Source: Nostoc sp. UHCC 0702 (lineage in GTDB: Bacteria > Cyanobacteriota > Cyanobacteriia > Cyanobacteriales > Nostocaceae). From it: a DNA stretch of 64,000 nucleotides. The stretch spans positions 6,400,091 to 6,464,090 of the forward strand of contig CP071065.1 in NCBI GenBank assembly GCA_017164015.1, read 5' to 3'. The position numbers and the translations under genes are program-made. Positions within the stretch are counted from its first letter, which is position 1, and each line of letters opens with the position of its first letter. Positions 61,428 to 64,000 of the stretch are shown here, in pieces. The notes beneath the pieces were generated by a model that was not told the DNA's origin, searched no databases, and worked only from the letters and a program-made list of their open reading frames with translations.

Positions 61428-62255
61428 TCACTGCTGCACTAGCTCAGAAAAAAGCGCCTCCCAGTCAATTACAGGTGGTCTTGTTCCCTGGTTTACCAGT
61501 TCAAAAACTCGGTTTTCAGTTGATGGGTGAAAAATAGATTCTACACAAGCTGCGGCCACGTCAATGCGGCTGGTATCACCCAAAAGAGTATCACCTGTGC
61601 CCACTACAACAGCCAGCTTACCTTCTGTTTTTGCTCTCAGCAGGGTGTTGAGGTCGTATGAAGTATAGGGGCCATCAATCAAGCGTCCTGGGCGAATAAT
61701 GGTGTAGGGCAATCCCGAATTAACAATGGCTTCTTCACCCTTCTGTTTGGCATCAAGCACACCAAACGCATTCAGAACACTAAAAGGAAACTTATCCTTG
61801 CGGAGAACTCCACAGGAAGACACAAAAATGAACCGTTTGAGATTGCGAGGTGCTGCTAGTACTAAGTTGCTAGTGCCTTGTGCATCAACCTTTGCTGGAG
61901 TATTCTTTGCTTTTGCCTCTCTATCTGTGGGGTTCAGAAAAATAAGCCCCCATTCAATCAAATTCAGATTGGGATCAAATTCCCATCTACCAGAAGGAAA
62001 GGCGGTAGTCCCAGTACAACATATGATATGTGTTACGTCCTGCATCACTGCTGAAAGTGTACTCAGTTCGCGCGTATCACCAACAGCAACTTCCACTCTG
62101 TTATTAAACATCTGTGTAGCTTTTGCTGCATTGCGTGTCAGGATGCGAACTCTCAAACTCTTCTCTAGCAGCTTTCCTACTACAAGCTGCCCTACTCCAC
62201 CAGTAGCACCAGCAACTAGTATCAAATCTTCAACTGACCCTCTCACAGAAGTCAT
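61428..62255 (-). CDS. Atypical SDR / NmrA-like NAD(P)-binding protein
   Basis: The 275-residue protein has the Rossmann motif VAGATGGVGQLVV near the start, then RVRILTRNAAKATQMF, VAVGDTRELS and FVSSCGV-YTIIRPGRL-type segments of extended/atypical SDRs. In cyanobacteria and chloroplasts such proteins are often reductases or assembly factors; the substrate is not known. The ATG at 62255 is chosen because GAGGG precedes it by six bases; 62267 is the alternative. It is not in an operon with visible neighbours. Confidence 0.82.
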   Translation of the reverse strand: MTSVRGSVEDLILVAGATGGVGQLVVGKLLEKSLRVRILTRNAAKATQMFNNRVEVAVGDTRELSTLSAVMQDVTHIICCTGTTAFPSGRWEFDPNLNLIEWGLIFLNPTDREAKAKNTPAKVDAQGTSNLVLAAPRNLKRFIFVSSCGVLRKDKFPFSVLNAFGVLDAKQKGEEAIVNSGLPYTIIRPGRLIDGPYTSYDLNTLLRAKTEGKLAVVVGTGDTLLGDTSRIDVAAACVESIFHPSTENRVFELVNQGTRPPVIDWEALFSELVQQ

Positions 62256-62577
62256 AATTGCCCTCAAGATAGCCTATTGCTAATCTACTCAAAAATGTGA
62301 GTATACTGTTGACTACGACTAAAGTTATTCAAGAGCGATCGCAAGCAAACAAAAGCCCAGCCATAACGACTGGGCTTTTGCTGAAAATAGTAGGGATATA
62401 TTCCCCAAAGGCTAATGATAGAAGTTCTGTATAAATTGCTGTACTGTTAGGTAATACCACAGGAGCTTTGCCAATTCCGGAAAACTAGAAAAATTTTTAG
62501 AGGAACCGATATTTGCAATTTTGCAATAGATTTAGAAGAAATAATAGTTAAGTATGTTTATCTGAAGCATTTTGATC

Positions 62578-62685
62578 ATGAACAATGATGCATTTGGTAG
62601 GTGGCAAGAATGGCTAACTGTACTAGCCTATGTAGGATTTACAGTTTTCATCATGTGGGGAGTGTTCACCACACATAATAAATAA
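62578..62685 (+). CDS. Very small single-helix membrane protein (35 residues)
   Basis: The frame reads MNNDAFGRWQEWLTVLAYVG, then FTVFIMWGVFTTHNK: a short polar N terminus, one hydrophobic helix of ~20 residues and a polar end. Size and layout are like small photosynthetic subunits, yet I cannot match it to a known one. It lies in a gene-free gap. There is no strong ribosome-binding site. It may be real or chance. Confidence 0.45.
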   Translation: MNNDAFGRWQEWLTVLAYVGFTVFIMWGVFTTHNK

Positions 62686-62758
62686 AAAAAATGTTATCCC
62701 TCTCTTAATTTAGTGCAACTTCATCGAGAATTGGTACGATAAGGATATTCAGTTTAGT

Positions 62759-62917
62759 ATGGCAGCTCCTGGCGAGAGCAATACCTCAGTCCTCAAGCTT
62801 AATTTTACTCCTGTATTGGATAGCCAACTCCAAGAAATTCGTAAAACTCCAGATATCACTACTACATCTCCCTATCCTGTTGAACGTACAACTCAAATTG
62901 ATAGTTCTGTTAAATAA
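62759..62917 (+). CDS. Small hypothetical protein (52 residues)
   Basis: A short frame reads MAAPGESNTSVLKLNF, then a Thr/Pro/Gln-rich stretch to SSVK. AAGGA occurs 14 bases upstream of the ATG. Its last 8 bases overlap the convergent gene's end. No family is recognised. Codon use looks ordinary, which is the main support. Confidence 0.35.
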   Translation: MAAPGESNTSVLKLNFTPVLDSQLQEIRKTPDITTTSPYPVERTTQIDSSVK

Positions 62918-63887
62918 CTGGTAATATAACTTTTTCAGAAGCTAGCCAGAGATTCTCTACAGTATATTTCACATAAACTAAATTTTTAGTAGCATTACAA
63001 GAACTTTTAACTTGTAATGTTTTTGTTTCATCTTTGACAACTTTAGCCTGGTAAGTGTATTGAGAACCAGAACTTTGTTCAAAAGTTAATTCTCCCAAAA
63101 TGGTATTGTTGTCTAAACTTTGTTCGATAATTTTGCCTACCACTTTATAACTAAACCAATCCCATCCATGTTGCAGAATTAGTTCTTTTTCTAAAATTTG
63201 CATAGCAGCCGGCAGAATTCCCCAGCCTCTATAAACTTTATTTAGGCATTGAATGTCACCACTGCGGGTCAAAATCGATCGCAACGAGTCTTGATCTAGA
63301 ACACCATAATATCTTCCTTCTGGCAAATCTATTGCTGTTGGTGCAAATCGATGCCCACCAAAGTGGCTAGATTTCCAAATACGAATATTGTCCAGATATA
63401 AATTAAAAATAGTAGCGTTAGCATAGAAATAAAAAGGATTACCATATCTAGCACAGCACTGATCATGGCTACCATGTGTACAAACTAAAATATCTCTTGT
63501 TACACTTGTTTCTATTTCATATCCAGAGATTTTACCCGATAACCATTTTTTCACTGTTGATGCTGCTTGTTCAATATTTGGCAGTTTGAATTCGTATTTA
63601 CAATACCCCTGGCTGAGTCCCTCAAGTCTGTGATAAATCAACAAAGTTGTATGCTCTACCTTGTGTGATAAATCATTAGCAATTAACAGAAACCTGATCG
63701 GCAGTCTAGCACGCTGTACCTCTTCTACCAAAATCTGTAAATTTTTTGGCACCCATTTGGAGTTAAAAGCTTCTGATGTCCAAGGTGGAGGACACTCCAC
63801 TAAAATATAAGTTTGGTAATTAGTCGCACTACCAATAAGATCTTCTCCTAGCTGTCTTGCATGGTCAGAACAGAAAAAGGTATTCAT
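62910..63887 (-). CDS. Sucrase/ferredoxin-like family protein
   Basis: The 325-residue protein shows the family's thioredoxin-like ferredoxin features: CTHGSHDQCCARYG (the likely iron-sulfur Cys/His site) and SSHFGGHRFAPTAIDLPEGRYYG. It starts FFCSDHARQLGEDLIGSA and has VECPPPWTSEAF near 31-42. In plants and yeast, relatives include Apd1-type proteins linked to iron or redox tolerance. The ATG at 63887 is used. The promoter lies between it and the end of the window. No neighbour gives further context. Confidence 0.85.
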   Translation of the reverse strand: MNTFFCSDHARQLGEDLIGSATNYQTYILVECPPPWTSEAFNSKWVPKNLQILVEEVQRARLPIRFLLIANDLSHKVEHTTLLIYHRLEGLSQGYCKYEFKLPNIEQAASTVKKWLSGKISGYEIETSVTRDILVCTHGSHDQCCARYGNPFYFYANATIFNLYLDNIRIWKSSHFGGHRFAPTAIDLPEGRYYGVLDQDSLRSILTRSGDIQCLNKVYRGWGILPAAMQILEKELILQHGWDWFSYKVVGKIIEQSLDNNTILGELTFEQSSGSQYTYQAKVVKDETKTLQVKSSCNATKNLVYVKYTVENLWLASEKVILPVI

Positions 63888-64000
63888 TGCTCGTACTTAT
63901 TAGGTTTATCTTATGGGCAAAGGGTATAATTCAATGAAATTGTGTCCTTGCTTACAATCTCTTTGGCTCAGAAAGATAAAAAAGAACAATCTGGGATTTA

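Noticed and set aside
1..64000. tRNA or rRNA genes
   Set aside because: No cloverleaf arm, T-loop motif or rRNA-like stretch was noticed in the intergenic regions; a tRNAscan run would settle it.

Overview
The window comes from a filamentous, Nostoc/Anabaena-type cyanobacterium. The basis is: the cyanobacterial gene set (zwf-opcA, aerobic cyclase acsF, DUF2996 and TIGR04376-type proteins, PEP-CTERM protein, sucrase/ferredoxin-like protein); the abundance of HIP1 octamers (GCGATCGC); and many 7- to 9-base tandem repeats (STRR type) between genes, a hallmark of heterocystous cyanobacteria. The species cannot be named from sequence alone. I saw no rRNA, tRNA or CRISPR array.

Layout. 1-2.5 kb: 3' part of zwf and its activator opcA, closed by a terminator. 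2.5-11 kb: a tandem MITE-like array, then mostly minus-strand housekeeping genes (ilvD, tenA, glgA, hemC), an LprI-like protein and a plus-strand lipid kinase, separated by repeat-rich spacers. 11-12.5 kb: a PIN gene whose 3' end runs into a small IS200/IS605-derived element, then moaD. 12.7-24.8 kb: a five-gene minus-strand cluster for exported DUF11/Ig-like proteins and a very large outer-membrane beta-barrel protein. 25-31.8 kb: thrC with a MoaD/ThiS-like carrier, a TIR element, an intact DDE insertion sequence with 5-bp target duplication, threonine aldolase, DUF2996 and TM2 proteins. 32-36.5 kb: acsF, then a three-gene ATP-grasp cassette of unknown product and a dodecin-like gene. 36.9-42.3 kb: collagen-like and PEP-CTERM exported proteins, an orphan permease lacking its EAA loop, a coiled-coil protein and a NYN-domain protein. 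42.3-45 kb: a D,D-carboxypeptidase-like protein and an AT-rich AAA-ATPase/TOPRIM pair resembling antiphage modules. 45-55.5 kb: mnmG, a membrane-anchored Pro-rich protein, a GH25 lysozyme beside a frameshifted M15 peptidase, and two related sensor kinases, one with a degenerate ATP-binding domain. 55.9-64 kb: a FlaR-like NTPase, a PIN gene with a PepSY-like partner, JAMM peptidase, glycosyltransferase, MoeB/MoeZ, an SDR protein, two very small ORFs and a sucrase/ferredoxin-like protein.

How genes work together. zwf and opcA feed the oxidative pentose phosphate pathway. Two MoaD/ThiS-like carriers ending in GG, a JAMM (M67) peptidase and a ThiF-rhodanese protein make up the parts of a sulfur-carrier pathway spread over 48 kb. 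The surface cluster looks like one export/display unit. The best candidates for undescribed biology are the ATPase/TOPRIM pair, the ATP-grasp cassette, the surface cluster and the PIN/PepSY-like pair. Repeats have also entered coding sequence: Ser-Ser-Pro coding arrays sit in the dimerisation region of both kinases and in an ATP-grasp-linked protein, and a transposon end supplies the last residues of a PIN protein.
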